NCBI RefSeq assembly: GCF_037646455.1
Contig: NZ_JBBIXN010000001.1
Coordinates: 1,178,001-1,242,000, forward strand
Length of the DNA stretch: 64,000 bases
From: Draconibacterium mangrovi_A
Lineage (GTDB): Bacteria > Bacteroidota > Bacteroidia > Bacteroidales > Prolixibacteraceae
Direction of reading: 5' to 3'
This document shows, piece after piece, positions 8,844-17,675 of the stretch. Within the stretch, counting starts at the first letter, position 1, and each line of letters starts with the position of its first letter. The notes beneath the pieces are model-generated. The model saw only the letters and a program-made list of their open reading frames with translations. It searched no databases and had not been told where the DNA came from. Both the position numbers and the translations under genes were made by a program.

Positions 8844-9728
8844 CTATTTTGTTCGGGCTGCTATCCTTTTTGAAAGTAGGTTCAGCCCCAGTACCATGGC
8901 CATTAACAAGAGCGAAGAACTCCAAATTAAATCCACCATATTCGGATCGTTATAGAATTCCCAAATAAGCAAAGGTACAGCACTCGTCGGCTTTGTAATA
9001 TCGAAGTTGATTACGGAACTTCCCAATGCTGTCAGCATTAATGGTGCTGTCTCTCCCAAAATTCTTGAAATTCCCAGTAATATACCGGTTAGCAGACCAC
9101 TAAATCCCGTTGGGATAAGTACCCTCAGTAAAACCTTGTAATAAGGTACTCCCAATGCCAGAGCTGCTTCTTTTATACTTTGCGGAATCATTTTTAATGT
9201 TTCTTCAGTCGAGCGAACAATCATAGGTAACATCATAATCGCAAGAGAAACACTTCCGGCCAGTGCCGAAAATCCGCTGGTAATGGGTTTTACTACCCAG
9301 ATGTAGGCAATCAAACCCAGCACGATGGATGGAACTCCCTGTAAAATATCAGAAATATTTCGGGTAAGGCTCGCCATAAATTTATCCGGATTCTCGTACA
9401 AATAAATCCCGGTAATTACTCCAACAGGAATTGCTATTGCAGATGCAAGCCCAACCATTAAAAGCGTACCCGTGATTCCATTTGCAATCCCTCCGGGAAT
9501 AAGCTCCCCGTTGCTTACGGCAGTCATGGCCTGAAATGTATCGGGCGGAGTTTTAATAATAAAATCAAGGCTGATTTGTCGAATCCCCTTTTCAATGAGT
9601 TTATAAATGATCAGAACAATGGGGGAAATTGTGACCACCGATAACACGATGACCAGAATTTTGAAAAGCCTGTCCTTTAAATTTCTTCTTTCAAGGTTCT
9701 TTGTCGAAAGTTTTCCAAGCGTCTCCAT
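8844..9728 (-). CDS. pstA: Phosphate ABC transporter permease PstA
   Basis: This 294-residue inner-membrane protein has six predicted membrane segments and the permease EAA-loop (EEAALALGVPYYKVLLRVLIP, seen around residue 190). The segments VPSIVLGL and GISRILGETAPLM are typical of PstA. It pairs with PstC to form the phosphate channel. The start codon follows the pstC stop by 3 bp, indicating coupled translation. Confidence 0.96.
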   Translation of the reverse strand: METLGKLSTKNLERRNLKDRLFKILVIVLSVVTISPIVLIIYKLIEKGIRQISLDFIIKTPPDTFQAMTAVSNGELIPGGIANGITGTLLMVGLASAIAIPVGVITGIYLYENPDKFMASLTRNISDILQGVPSIVLGLIAYIWVVKPITSGFSALAGSVSLAIMMLPMIVRSTEETLKMIPQSIKEAALALGVPYYKVLLRVLIPTGFSGLLTGILLGISRILGETAPLMLTALGSSVINFDITKPTSAVPLLIWEFYNDPNMVDLIWSSSLLLMAMVLGLNLLSKRIAARTK

Positions 9729-9731
9729 TTC

Positions 9732-10583
9732 CTACTCCATTTTTTTGATGATGAATTTACCCAGGCTATTAATCAGGCCGGTAATAAGAAACAGCAGCAA
9801 ACCAACAGCAATCAACGAACTTAATTTCAGTCCGTCAGCTTCTCCGAATTGATTGGCAATAACAGATGCCATTGTGTTTCCCGTTCCGAATAAACTTTCC
9901 GGTATCCGGTTGGCATTTCCTATAAGCATGGTAACTGCCATGGTTTCGCCAAGTGCCCGGCCAAACGACAGGATATATCCGGCAACAATTCCTGATCTTG
10001 CCGATGGAACTATCACGCTAAAAATCACTTCCGTTCGGGTCGCTCCCAAAGAGTAAGCTGCTTCCTTCAATTCACCGGGAACCATAGTAATAATCTCGGT
10101 ACTGAGTGACGTGGCATAAGGAATGATCATGATGGCAAGAATAATACTTGCCGTAAAAATTCCAAATCCCTGGTTGGGTAGACCTAAAGAAATCAGTAAC
10201 GGGCGGAGTACATAAAACCCCCATAATCCGTAAACGATCGAAGGAATACCGGCAAGCAGGTCGACCATCGTACCCAGTATTTTTGCAAGGCGTGTACCAT
10301 GAAAGTATTCCCCGAGAAAAAGTGAGGCTGAAAATGACAGTGGTAAACTAATTAAAATGGCAACAACGGAAGTAAGTATCGTTCCTGCAATAAATGGCAA
10401 AGCGCCATAGTTCTCCTGCCCCTTCGTTGGATTCCAGTCATTTGTCCAGATAAACTTTATCCCAAAAGATTTGATGGCCGGAATTGCACCTTCTGCCAGC
10501 GAGAAAATCATTCCTCCTGCAATCAACAAAATCACAAAGGAAGAAGCAAAAAGAACGGCTTTAGTTATTTTTTCACTGTTCAT
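9732..10583 (-). CDS. pstC: Phosphate ABC transporter permease PstC
   Basis: This is the second permease of the phosphate importer, about 283 residues with six membrane segments. The frame is open further upstream to 10640, but those 19 extra residues are not typical and ATG at 10583 (MNSEKITKAVLF) starts just before TM1, so I prefer it. The EAA-loop (KEAAYSLGATRTEV), the AGIPSIVYGLWGFY segment and SFGRALGETMAV fit PstC. It follows pstS by 74 bp. Confidence 0.94.
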   Translation of the reverse strand: MNSEKITKAVLFASSFVILLIAGGMIFSLAEGAIPAIKSFGIKFIWTNDWNPTKGQENYGALPFIAGTILTSVVAILISLPLSFSASLFLGEYFHGTRLAKILGTMVDLLAGIPSIVYGLWGFYVLRPLLISLGLPNQGFGIFTASIILAIMIIPYATSLSTEIITMVPGELKEAAYSLGATRTEVIFSVIVPSARSGIVAGYILSFGRALGETMAVTMLIGNANRIPESLFGTGNTMASVIANQFGEADGLKLSSLIAVGLLLFLITGLINSLGKFIIKKME

Positions 10584-10657
10584 TAAATCAGCTAATAGAG
10601 GAGAAAAAAATGTACATGGAAAACTTATTCCCACGTACATTTATTTGTCATATCGTA

Positions 10658-11731
10658 TTATTTCAATAAAGCAGTTCCGTCGTAAGTCACCGAACGCAAA
10701 ATCGTTTTTGCTTTTGCGGCTGCTGATGCAGGGAGTGGCGCGTAATGAACTTTTTCAGCCTGACCCTGAGCTTCGTCACTCATCAACCAATCAAGAAAAG
10801 TTACTGTTGCAAGTGCCTGCTCTTTTGAACGTCCATCATAGTTCTGCTCTTTATACAAGATAATCCAGGTAAATCCACTGATCGGATATGCTTCCGGATC
10901 GGACGAGTTGGTGAGCATAACACGAGTATCTGCAGGAATCTCGGCATTGGCAGCCGCACTAACCGACGCAATCGATGGCAAAATGTAATTGCCGGCACTG
11001 TTTTGCACCTTGGCAGTTTGAATTTTTTGAGCGAATGCGTATTCAGAACCGATGTAACCAATGGCTCCCTCGGTTTGTTTGATGGTACCGGCTACACCCG
11101 GGTTACCTTTTGCTCCCATTCCTACGGGCCACTGCAACGACTTTCCTTTTCCAACATTATCAGCCCAGTTAGCACTTATTTTACTCATGAAATCGCTAAA
11201 AATGTAGGTTGTTCCGCTGCCATCTGAACGGTGAATGAAAGTAATTTCCATGTCCGGTAAGTTCAACTCCGGATTATTTGCTTTTAAAGCAGGATCGTTC
11301 CAACGGGTAATTTTACCCATAAAGATTTTCTCCAATAACTCGTCAGAAAGTTTAAGACCATCGACACCTGGAAGATTGTAAGCAATAACAACAGCTCCAA
11401 GAACTGTTGGGATGTGTACAACTTCGGCTGGCATTTCAGCAAGCTTTGCATCATCGAGATAAGCATCGGTGGCTCCAAAATCAACCACTTTATCGCTTAA
11501 GCTGCGAATACCTCCGCCTGATCCGATTCCACCATATGTAAGAAGTGTTCCGGTTTCGGATGTGTACTGCTTGAAAACAAGGTTATAGTATGGCATTGGG
11601 AAAGTAGCTCCCGCTGCTGTTAGCGTTACATTACTGCTGCTTGCCGATTTTTCACCTGAATTCTTTTTCGATGAATTTGAGCAAGCTCCTAAGAACAATA
11701 AGACTATAATTAAAACAAATAAGTTTTTCAT
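10658..11731 (-). CDS. pstS: Phosphate-binding lipoprotein PstS
   Basis: This 357-residue periplasmic binding protein carries a lipoprotein signal with the lipobox LGAC (Cys17), as expected for membrane-tethered PstS. Phosphate-contact motifs are visible: AGATFPMPYY near the N-terminus, VDFGATDAYL, and RSDGSGTTYIF in the second lobe. It hands phosphate to PstCA. It starts only 17 bp after the porin stop, so the porin is very probably the first gene of the same operon. Confidence 0.96.
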   Translation of the reverse strand: MKNLFVLIIVLLFLGACSNSSKKNSGEKSASSSNVTLTAAGATFPMPYYNLVFKQYTSETGTLLTYGGIGSGGGIRSLSDKVVDFGATDAYLDDAKLAEMPAEVVHIPTVLGAVVIAYNLPGVDGLKLSDELLEKIFMGKITRWNDPALKANNPELNLPDMEITFIHRSDGSGTTYIFSDFMSKISANWADNVGKGKSLQWPVGMGAKGNPGVAGTIKQTEGAIGYIGSEYAFAQKIQTAKVQNSAGNYILPSIASVSAAANAEIPADTRVMLTNSSDPEAYPISGFTWIILYKEQNYDGRSKEQALATVTFLDWLMSDEAQGQAEKVHYAPLPASAAAKAKTILRSVTYDGTALLK

Positions 11732-11748
11732 TTTATAAAATTTAAAGG

Positions 11749-12735
11749 TTAAAATTTCAATTCGAGATTTAGATAAGCGTACGTAGTAGCCGGAATCGAC
11801 TCATCGGCAGGATTCCAATACCTCACGTTTGGTGCAAATTTCACACCTTTTACAGCATTAAACTCAAGGCCTGCCATTAATAACTGGCCATCTTTATTTA
11901 ATTGCCACGGATCAGATTCTCCTTCCAGTGCTTTCGATTTCAGGTCGTCAAACCTTCCGAACAATTTAAATTTATCGGCAGCCTGATATGTTGCATAAAA
12001 AGAGGTACCGTAAATATCTTGTCCTTCAACCCGATTATGATTTTTCTGGTAGTTATACTCGCCACCTACGGTTAACTTTTCACCGGAATAAGCAAGAAAT
12101 GTTGCAAGCGACTGCTGTTTTACGTCCTTGCCGTAAGTATCGACATAAACCCGGCCAACAACATTATCAACCGGTTTTACAGTAACTCCAAGCCCGGGAC
12201 GAACAAATTCATCTGCCTGAATCAATTTATATCCTTCCCCGTTGATAAGAGAGAAATCAGCACTTACAAAATCGGCAAACTTGTAATCTAAGTTAAACCC
12301 TATATCAGCGCTGGCATTAAATTTATAGGCATCCTGGTACGATTTTTCGATATACCGCAGCCCCCATGTTTTTTCCGACACTTTGAACTGAGTAGTTGAA
12401 ATCATCCCAAAAGAAGCCTTGAAGTTGCTCTTTTTGTACTGAATATAGGCATTCTTGAGATAAGCGGTCATTTGCAAACCTCCAACCTTTGGATCACCAA
12501 CATCCAATACTAATTTCGCATACCATTCTTTACTGAAGTTGTATTCGTACCCCAAATAGGCTCTCGTGATTTCAAAAGACTTTGTTGACTCACCGTCTGA
12601 GAAACTTGTATTAAAGTTTGTGAAAATCAATGCGAGTGGTTTTCCATTTGGTTTGAATTCTTCCGGTTTTTCCTGACTAAATCCTGCTGTAATGATTGTT
12701 GTCATCACTAACAACAGCAAATACATTTTTTTCAT
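11749..12735 (-). CDS. Outer-membrane porin, probably phosphate-inducible
   Basis: This 328-residue protein has a signal peptide ending GFSQ (about residue 20) and alternating beta-strand patterns to a C-terminal aromatic residue (LNLELKF), as expected of a trimeric-type porin barrel. The strand sequences (RAYLGYEYNFSKEWYAKLV, LGVTVKPVDNVVGRVYV) resemble the porin O/P group. It is the first gene of the pst-pho operon and stands behind three in-phase Pho half-sites, so phosphate or polyphosphate passage through the outer membrane is a reasonable inference. Selectivity cannot be read from the sequence. Confidence 0.85.
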   Translation of the reverse strand: MKKMYLLLLVMTTIITAGFSQEKPEEFKPNGKPLALIFTNFNTSFSDGESTKSFEITRAYLGYEYNFSKEWYAKLVLDVGDPKVGGLQMTAYLKNAYIQYKKSNFKASFGMISTTQFKVSEKTWGLRYIEKSYQDAYKFNASADIGFNLDYKFADFVSADFSLINGEGYKLIQADEFVRPGLGVTVKPVDNVVGRVYVDTYGKDVKQQSLATFLAYSGEKLTVGGEYNYQKNHNRVEGQDIYGTSFYATYQAADKFKLFGRFDDLKSKALEGESDPWQLNKDGQLLMAGLEFNAVKGVKFAPNVRYWNPADESIPATTYAYLNLELKF

Positions 12736-12771
12736 TTTAACTTAAGATTGAATTTTAATATTTCGAGGGCA

Positions 12772-12820
12772 AAAGTGGTGGAAGGTAATTACAGCGCAGT
12801 TACAAAATTGTTACAAAACG
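12772..12820 (-). promoter_or_regulatory. Candidate Pho box and promoter of the porin-pst operon
   Basis: TTACA begins at 12789, 12800 and 12811 on the plus strand; on the minus strand this is TGTAAC-N5-TGTAAC-N5-TGTAAT, three consecutive 11-bp direct repeats. A -7-like CACTTTTG (one mismatch to TAnnTTTG) follows at 12779-12772, about 10 bp from the last half-site and 37 bp before the start codon. The layout matches the unit at 4684-4743 and the known placement of PhoB-family boxes in place of the -35 region. Confidence 0.68.
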
Positions 12821-12894
12821 ATTAAATTTCAACTTAAATCATCCCTAACATCTTGTTCGTCAACAACAAAGATTTCGTAATAATTTTGTAACAA

Positions 12895-12928
12895 CAAAAA
12901 AAAGCCCAGCCAAAAATGGCTGGGCTTT
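12895..12928 (-). terminator. Rho-independent terminator after the PiT gene
   Basis: An 11-bp perfect stem (AAAGCCCAGCC at 12901-12911, complement at 12918-12928) with a 6-nt loop is followed on the minus strand by a run of at least nine T. It lies 21 bp past the stop of the PiT-PhoU gene and upstream of the porin promoter, isolating the two units. Confidence 0.93.
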
Positions 12929-12949
12929 GAATACTATTCTATTAAGCTC

Positions 12950-15226
12950 CTATTTAATCTGTCGTGTGAACTGAATAAAGTCGCGTTGTGCTTTTACCAG
13001 GTTCACGGTGTGCAACAGCAGGTACTCGATTTCGGAAATGACTTTAAAGAAAAGTTGAGAATTACGCGTGTTTACCTGCTTGGTCTTGATTCGTTTAATC
13101 TGGTTCTTCTCCATCTTTTTCAATACTTCAATCAGGTCGTCGCGCTCCTTAACAATATTATCCAGATCGTCGTAGTTTTCTTCCTTAATGGTATGCAGAA
13201 TAAAATTGTAAAGCGAATCAATTTGTGAAGTGAGTTCATTCAACATGTCGATTTGCTCCTTAACAAACGGTTTGTGGTTGTTCTCGACATGCTTGATCAG
13301 TGGCTCGAGCATGAAGTGCACGGCGTGTGCCATTTCGCGCTGGTGCTCGATCATCTGCACATAGAAATGGCTGGTTTCAAGCGTTCCGCCGGCAATTTTA
13401 TTTATGGTGGTATACACCTTCTCTTTATTTCGTTTTGCCTTCTTATTGAAATTACGGCAGGCTTCCTGCGCTTTCTTCAGGGCCGCACGGTCTTCCTTCA
13501 CAAATCCTTCAATTCCCATAGCCAGCACCTGGTTGCTCGATACAATCGCTTTCAGCACCTGTTTCGAGCTTTTTTCAATGATCTGCTCATTGGCATCTTC
13601 CGCAACAATATCTTCTTCTTCTTCAGCGGCCTTGCTAGCAGCGCGTTTTTTAAAGAACAATTGCGTGCGAATAACCATAATAATAGCGATGGCGACGAAA
13701 ATAAAGATCATAAAACTGCCACTAACCGAAATCAGCAATGCGATAACGGCCGAAACCGAAAAGGCGATCAGTGCGGTCAGGAACCAGCCACCAACTACAG
13801 AGAACACACCCGAGATACGGTAAACTGCCGATTCGCGATCCCATGCCCGGTCGGCCAGGGAGGTACCCATGGCCACCATAAATGTGACATAAGTGGTTGA
13901 TAAAGGCAGTTTAAGAGAAGTACCAATGGCAATTAATATACTGGCCACTACCAGATTTACAGCAGCTCTTACTTTGTCGAAAGCAGGGCCGTCGGTTTCG
14001 TCTTCGCTGACGTATGAATGTGGCTCGAACCTCGACTGCACAAGACGGGTTACCCCACCGGGCATCACCTGCACCAGTTTTTTATTAAAACGGGTTGTAG
14101 AACGCACCAGCACGCGGGCAGCCATCGACGAATCGAAACGCTCAGACTCACCTTCGTATTGACGCGAAAGATCGACAGTAGTAGCGACTACCGACCTTGC
14201 TTTTCGCGACATGATAAGGGTGATGATCATGACAAGTCCGGCGATAAGCAGCATGTAAGTAGGTGTTCCCACTTTACCGGCCAGCATTTCCATAGTAAAT
14301 GAATCGGGTGCGGCACTGCCTGCGGCTACCCAGGCTTTAAACGAATTGTACCCGGCCAGCGGTACCCCGATAAAGTTTACAAGGTCGTTGCCTGCAAAGG
14401 CCATGGCCAGGGCAAATGTACCGGCCAAAACAACCACTTTCAATATTTTTATTTTGAATATCCAACGTAATAACTGAATGAGTATCGTCCAGAATATGAA
14501 ACTGTACAACATGATCAACCAGGTATTGTGTTTAAAAAAGTCTTGTAAAGTTCCGCCGTCAGCAAGTTGAATATCAGCAAACGACGAACCCTTGAGACCT
14601 TTGATCAACATAAAATACGTAATTGCTGTAATGGCCAATCCTCCAAAAATAGCTCCCACATATTTCATGGGCTGCCGGTATTTAAACGTAAACACCATTC
14701 GGGTAAGGTATTGTACAATTGCACCGACCGAGAAGGCGATAAACACCGAAATAAGTATCCCGGAGATAATTGCAAGTGCTTTCCCGGAATTGATGTACTG
14801 TGCCAGTTCCATAACGATCGAACCGCCGGCAGTTTTAATTTTTACCGCCGAAACTGCCACTGCTGATCCGAGCAACTCGAAAACGATGGAAACCGTTGTT
14901 GAGGTTGGCATTCCAAAGGTGTTGAACATGTCGAGCAGAATAACGTCGGTGATCATTACAGCCAGAAAGATGACCATGATCTCGGAGAAATAGAACATCT
15001 CGGGATGAAATATTCCCTTTCGAGCTACTTCCATCATTCCGTTCGAGAAAGTGGCGCCGACCAGCACCCCCATACTGGCCATCAGAAAAATCACCCATTT
15101 TGGGGCGGCCTTTGAACCGATAGCAGAGTTTAAAAAATTTACAGCATCGTTGCTTACACCCACAATAAGGTCGGAAATTGCCAATGCGAAAAGCACGACA
15201 ACTAAAATCAAATAAAAGTTATCCAT
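12950..15226 (-). CDS. PiT-family inorganic phosphate permease fused to a PhoU-like domain
   Basis: This 758-residue inner-membrane protein begins with the PiT signature region (SDLIVGVSNDAVNFLNSAIGS) and has a second PiT repeat after residue 400 (STTYVTFMVAMGTSLADRAW), giving about ten to twelve membrane segments up to about residue 530. A charged linker leads to a cytoplasmic helical domain (about 545-758) that resembles a PhoU bundle. PiT proteins import phosphate or metal-phosphate with protons or sodium at low affinity; the fused PhoU-like domain probably gates transport or signals its state. The gene is divergent from a second PhoR/PhoB-like pair and lacks the 11-bp repeats seen before pst. 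Confidence 0.93.
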   Translation of the reverse strand: MDNFYLILVVVLFALAISDLIVGVSNDAVNFLNSAIGSKAAPKWVIFLMASMGVLVGATFSNGMMEVARKGIFHPEMFYFSEIMVIFLAVMITDVILLDMFNTFGMPTSTTVSIVFELLGSAVAVSAVKIKTAGGSIVMELAQYINSGKALAIISGILISVFIAFSVGAIVQYLTRMVFTFKYRQPMKYVGAIFGGLAITAITYFMLIKGLKGSSFADIQLADGGTLQDFFKHNTWLIMLYSFIFWTILIQLLRWIFKIKILKVVVLAGTFALAMAFAGNDLVNFIGVPLAGYNSFKAWVAAGSAAPDSFTMEMLAGKVGTPTYMLLIAGLVMIITLIMSRKARSVVATTVDLSRQYEGESERFDSSMAARVLVRSTTRFNKKLVQVMPGGVTRLVQSRFEPHSYVSEDETDGPAFDKVRAAVNLVVASILIAIGTSLKLPLSTTYVTFMVAMGTSLADRAWDRESAVYRISGVFSVVGGWFLTALIAFSVSAVIALLISVSGSFMIFIFVAIAIIMVIRTQLFFKKRAASKAAEEEEDIVAEDANEQIIEKSSKQVLKAIVSSNQVLAMGIEGFVKEDRAALKKAQEACRNFNKKAKRNKEKVYTTINKIAGGTLETSHFYVQMIEHQREMAHAVHFMLEPLIKHVENNHKPFVKEQIDMLNELTSQIDSLYNFILHTIKEENYDDLDNIVKERDDLIEVLKKMEKNQIKRIKTKQVNTRNSQLFFKVISEIEYLLLHTVNLVKAQRDFIQFTRQIK

Positions 15227-15459
15227 TTATGCAGAGTTTAATGTCATTGAAAAGGTACAATACTGTTCTTTCAATTCGGTTTAGTGTCTTTAACTTGAGT
15301 CTTTAAAATTAACCACTTCCGAATATCTACAAAATCATTCTTCAATTTATTACACGAATTTATTTTCGGTAGGCTAAAGTCTTATCGAAAATCCTTCGCT
15401 CGTCTGTTTTATACTGTAAACACCACACTTTAAAGAAGGTGCCCCCGAAAGTGGGTCGG

Positions 15460-15467
15460 CAAATATA
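15460..15467 (-). promoter_or_regulatory. -7 element for the PiT-PhoU gene
   Basis: TATATTTG on the minus strand matches the Bacteroidota consensus TAnnTTTG exactly. A clear TTG -33 element is absent at the expected spacing; the position holds GTG. It is about 234 bp upstream of the start codon. Confidence 0.5.
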
Positions 15468-15560
15468 AATGCTCTCGGGGAATACCCACATTCACCAAAT
15501 ATTAAAAAAACATTAAGTAACCGTGAATTTTCTGTTAATCAGGAAGTTTCGTAAATTTTA

Positions 15561-15568
15561 TACATTTG
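15561..15568 (+). promoter_or_regulatory. -7 element for the second kinase gene
   Basis: TACATTTG on the plus strand matches TAnnTTTG exactly and lies about 66 bp before the preferred ATG of the kinase gene. The -33 region is weak (GTTAAT). Confidence 0.5.
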
Positions 15569-15633
15569 CCCAGCTTAATTTAGAACAACAATAACAGTAT
15601 AATCTTAATCGATTTCAAGTGACTTTACTTCAA

Positions 15634-16674
15634 ATGAAAACATATTCTTCAAAATTTCTGGCGTCTGTCGTAGCCGCTACACTAACGATTTTGGCATTGG
15701 CAATGATGCTTCTGGTAAAATACTACGGTCACTACTTTCTGGTAATTGTGATCCCGACGGTCCTGTTCTTCGGAGCCGCTTTTTTCAGCATTTCCTTTAT
15801 CATCCGAAAATACATTATCGACCGTATCAAACCCATTTACAATACCATTCGTGATTTGCCGGTGAGTGGCAACAAAATGGATAAGATTGAACTGGATCCC
15901 AACAACCTGCTGCTGGGTGTAAAATACGAAGTTGAAGAATGGGCAAAAACCCAGCTGAAAGAGATTGAACGTTTGAAAGAACTGGAGCGCTACCGTAAAG
16001 ATTTTGTGGGTAATGTATCGCACGAATTGAAAACCCCGATATTCAATATCCAGGGCTATGTATTGACTTTGCTCGAGGGTGGTTTGGATGATCCGAAAAT
16101 CAATAAACTCTACCTGAAACGTACCGAAAAAAGTATCGACAGGATGGTATCGATTGTTGAAGACCTGGAATCGATCACAAAACTGGAATCGGGAGAACTG
16201 AAACTTAATATGGCCCGATTCGACATTGTGAAAACTGCTGAAGAGGTAATTGAAATGGAGCAGTGGCAGGCCAATGAGAGTAAAATCAGCGTGCAGGTGG
16301 TCAATAAACCCGAAAAACCGATTTACGTACTGGCCGATAAAAAACGAATCCTTGAAGTACTTACTAACCTGGTAGGAAACGGCATTAAATACGGCAAGAA
16401 AAAGGGAAATGTGAACATCTCGTTTCACGATTTGGAAGACAATATTATTGTTGAAGTCAGCGACGACGGTATTGGAATCGGGAAAAAAGACCTGCCCCGC
16501 GTATTCGAACGTTTCTTCCGTGTAGATAAATCGCGATCGCGGGAACAGGGCGGTACAGGACTGGGTTTATCGATCGTAAAACACATCATCGAGGCGCACA
16601 ACCAATCGATTAATGTTCGAAGCCTCGTTGATAAGGGAACGACATTTAATTTTACACTTGAAAAAGCCAAATAA
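15634..16674 (+). CDS. PhoR-like sensor histidine kinase with almost no external domain
   Basis: This kinase has two adjacent membrane segments (about residues 9-28 and 36-57) joined by a loop of only a few residues, then a dimerisation helix, HisKA with the phosphoacceptor His in VGNVSHELKTPI (about residue 130) and an HATPase domain with NLVGNGIKYG, DDGIGI and GGTGLGLSI. The frame extends to a GTG at 15619, but ATG at 15634 gives a more usual N-terminus. The lack of an extracytoplasmic sensor is like E. coli PhoR, which senses through PstSCAB-PhoU. Divergence from the PiT-PhoU gene suggests that this kinase also reads phosphate status; this is inference. Confidence 0.87.
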   Translation: MKTYSSKFLASVVAATLTILALAMMLLVKYYGHYFLVIVIPTVLFFGAAFFSISFIIRKYIIDRIKPIYNTIRDLPVSGNKMDKIELDPNNLLLGVKYEVEEWAKTQLKEIERLKELERYRKDFVGNVSHELKTPIFNIQGYVLTLLEGGLDDPKINKLYLKRTEKSIDRMVSIVEDLESITKLESGELKLNMARFDIVKTAEEVIEMEQWQANESKISVQVVNKPEKPIYVLADKKRILEVLTNLVGNGIKYGKKKGNVNISFHDLEDNIIVEVSDDGIGIGKKDLPRVFERFFRVDKSRSREQGGTGLGLSIVKHIIEAHNQSINVRSLVDKGTTFNFTLEKAK

Positions 16675-16738
16675 TCACCTAACTTTGTGTTTATCTTAAC
16701 TGTATTGAAAAGTTAATGGTTTCTTAATAGTTGTTACC

Positions 16739-16746
16739 TAACTTTG
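16739..16746 (+). promoter_or_regulatory. -7 element before the second response regulator
   Basis: TAACTTTG matches TAnnTTTG and lies 19 bp before the ATG. A second TAACTTTG begins at 16680, just after the kinase stop. The regulator may therefore be transcribed independently as well as from the kinase promoter. Confidence 0.45.
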
Positions 16747-16765
16747 CCACCTTAATTGAGTAGTT

Positions 16766-17467
16766 ATGAGCGAAAATCAGTTTAAAGTTTTATTAGTTGA
16801 CGATGAATTGGATATCCTGGAATTTTTGAGCTACAACCTCGAAAAAGAAGGGTACAAAGTATATACCGCCAAAAATGGTGTTGAAGCCATTAAGATTGCC
16901 GAAAAGCAGACACCTCACCTTATTATCCTGGATGTTATGATGCCTGAAATGGATGGTATCGCTGCCTGCGAAGAGCTGCGTAAAATACCGTCGCTCAGCA
17001 GCACAGTTATTGCTTTTCTGACAGCGCGGGGAGAAGATTACTCGCAAATTGCAGGATTTGAAGCCGGTGCCGACGACTACATCACCAAACCGGTTCGTCC
17101 GAAGGTGCTTATCAGCCGGGTAAAAGCCTTACTGAAACGTACAGGTGAAGCCACGCAAACAGCTGCCGAGGTGGTCGATTCGAACATCATTAGCATAGGA
17201 AACCTGATGATCGATAAGGAACGTTACCTCATCCGTATTGGCGATAATGAAATGATCCTTCCGCGAAAAGAGTTTGAACTGTTATCGTTGCTGGTATCAA
17301 AACCAGGCAAGGTATTTACCCGTGAAGAAATTTATTTTTCGGTTTGGGGAGAGAATGTAGTAGTTGGCGATCGTACCATCGACGTGCATATTCGTAAACT
17401 CCGTGAAAAAATCGGCAACAACCACATCAAAACCTTAAAAGGAATCGGTTATAAATTTGTGGAGTAG
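16766..17467 (+). CDS. PhoB-like response regulator (OmpR family), second copy
   Basis: This 233-residue regulator has a receiver domain with VDDELD, the phosphoacceptor Asp in LIILDVMMPEMDG and the conserved Lys in YITKPVRP, and a winged-helix DNA-binding domain (about 135-233; LPRKEFELLSLL, TIDVHIRKLREKIG, GIGYKF). It follows the second kinase by 91 bp, kinase first, which reverses the usual order. It is the presumed partner of that kinase. In the window it competes with the regulator at 6649-7332 as the protein that binds the Pho-like repeats. Confidence 0.9.
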   Translation: MSENQFKVLLVDDELDILEFLSYNLEKEGYKVYTAKNGVEAIKIAEKQTPHLIILDVMMPEMDGIAACEELRKIPSLSSTVIAFLTARGEDYSQIAGFEAGADDYITKPVRPKVLISRVKALLKRTGEATQTAAEVVDSNIISIGNLMIDKERYLIRIGDNEMILPRKEFELLSLLVSKPGKVFTREEIYFSVWGENVVVGDRTIDVHIRKLREKIGNNHIKTLKGIGYKFVE

Positions 17468-17506
17468 CCTCTTGCTATTTGATTTGAATTATTCGAAATG
17501 ATATAC

Positions 17507-17533
17507 GCCCTGTCCATCCGGATGGGGCTTTTT
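17507..17533 (+). terminator. Rho-independent terminator after the second response regulator
   Basis: The perfect palindrome CCATCCGGATGG (17514-17525) is extended by GCC/GGC pairs around a small bulge and followed by TTTTT. It begins 39 bp past the stop codon at 17467. Confidence 0.75.
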
Positions 17534-17608
17534 ATATATCCGTTAATTAGCCTGAAACCAGATCGTCATTATTAAATAAATTGTCCCGAAGGTACTAAAT
17601 ATGATTAA

Positions 17609-17664
17609 CCACCGGTAAAACCGGTGGCAGATAAATAACAGGAATCTCAGCCCTGAAAGGGTTG
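17609..17664 (+). repeat. REP-like hairpin pair A-B, left of the transposase
   Basis: Hairpin A is CC-ACCG-GTAAAAC-CGGT-GG (17609-17627). After 20 bp comes hairpin B, CAGCCCTGAAAGGGTTG (17648-17664). The same A-N21-B arrangement stands on the opposite strand at 18206-18262, so the two units bracket the transposase as an inverted repeat with A outside and B inside. Paired hairpins of this sort are the DNA targets of REP-associated tyrosine transposases. Confidence 0.75.
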
Positions 17665-17675
17665 AACCAACTCCG

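Larger units (their letters stand above)
15227..15618. other. Divergent intergenic region between PiT and the second kinase
   Basis: These 392 bp hold no plausible gene. They contain a good -7 element on each strand (see separate entries), a pair of inverted 6-mers GTGGGT (15451-15456) and ACCCAC (15484-15489) that bracket the minus-strand promoter, and a 5' leader of about 225 nt for the PiT gene in which I recognise no riboswitch. Confidence 0.6.

Noticed and set aside
13253..13900. A 215-residue plus-strand open frame
   Set aside because: It lies antisense inside the PiT-PhoU gene, whose frame shows clear family motifs; the antisense product has no coherent domain pattern.
15227..15459. 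Riboswitch in the long PiT leader
   Set aside because: No conserved aptamer core was recognised on the minus strand.
15682..16428. A 248-residue minus-strand open frame
   Set aside because: It is antisense to the second histidine kinase, which has all catalytic boxes; the antisense product is His/Phe-rich as expected for shadow frames.
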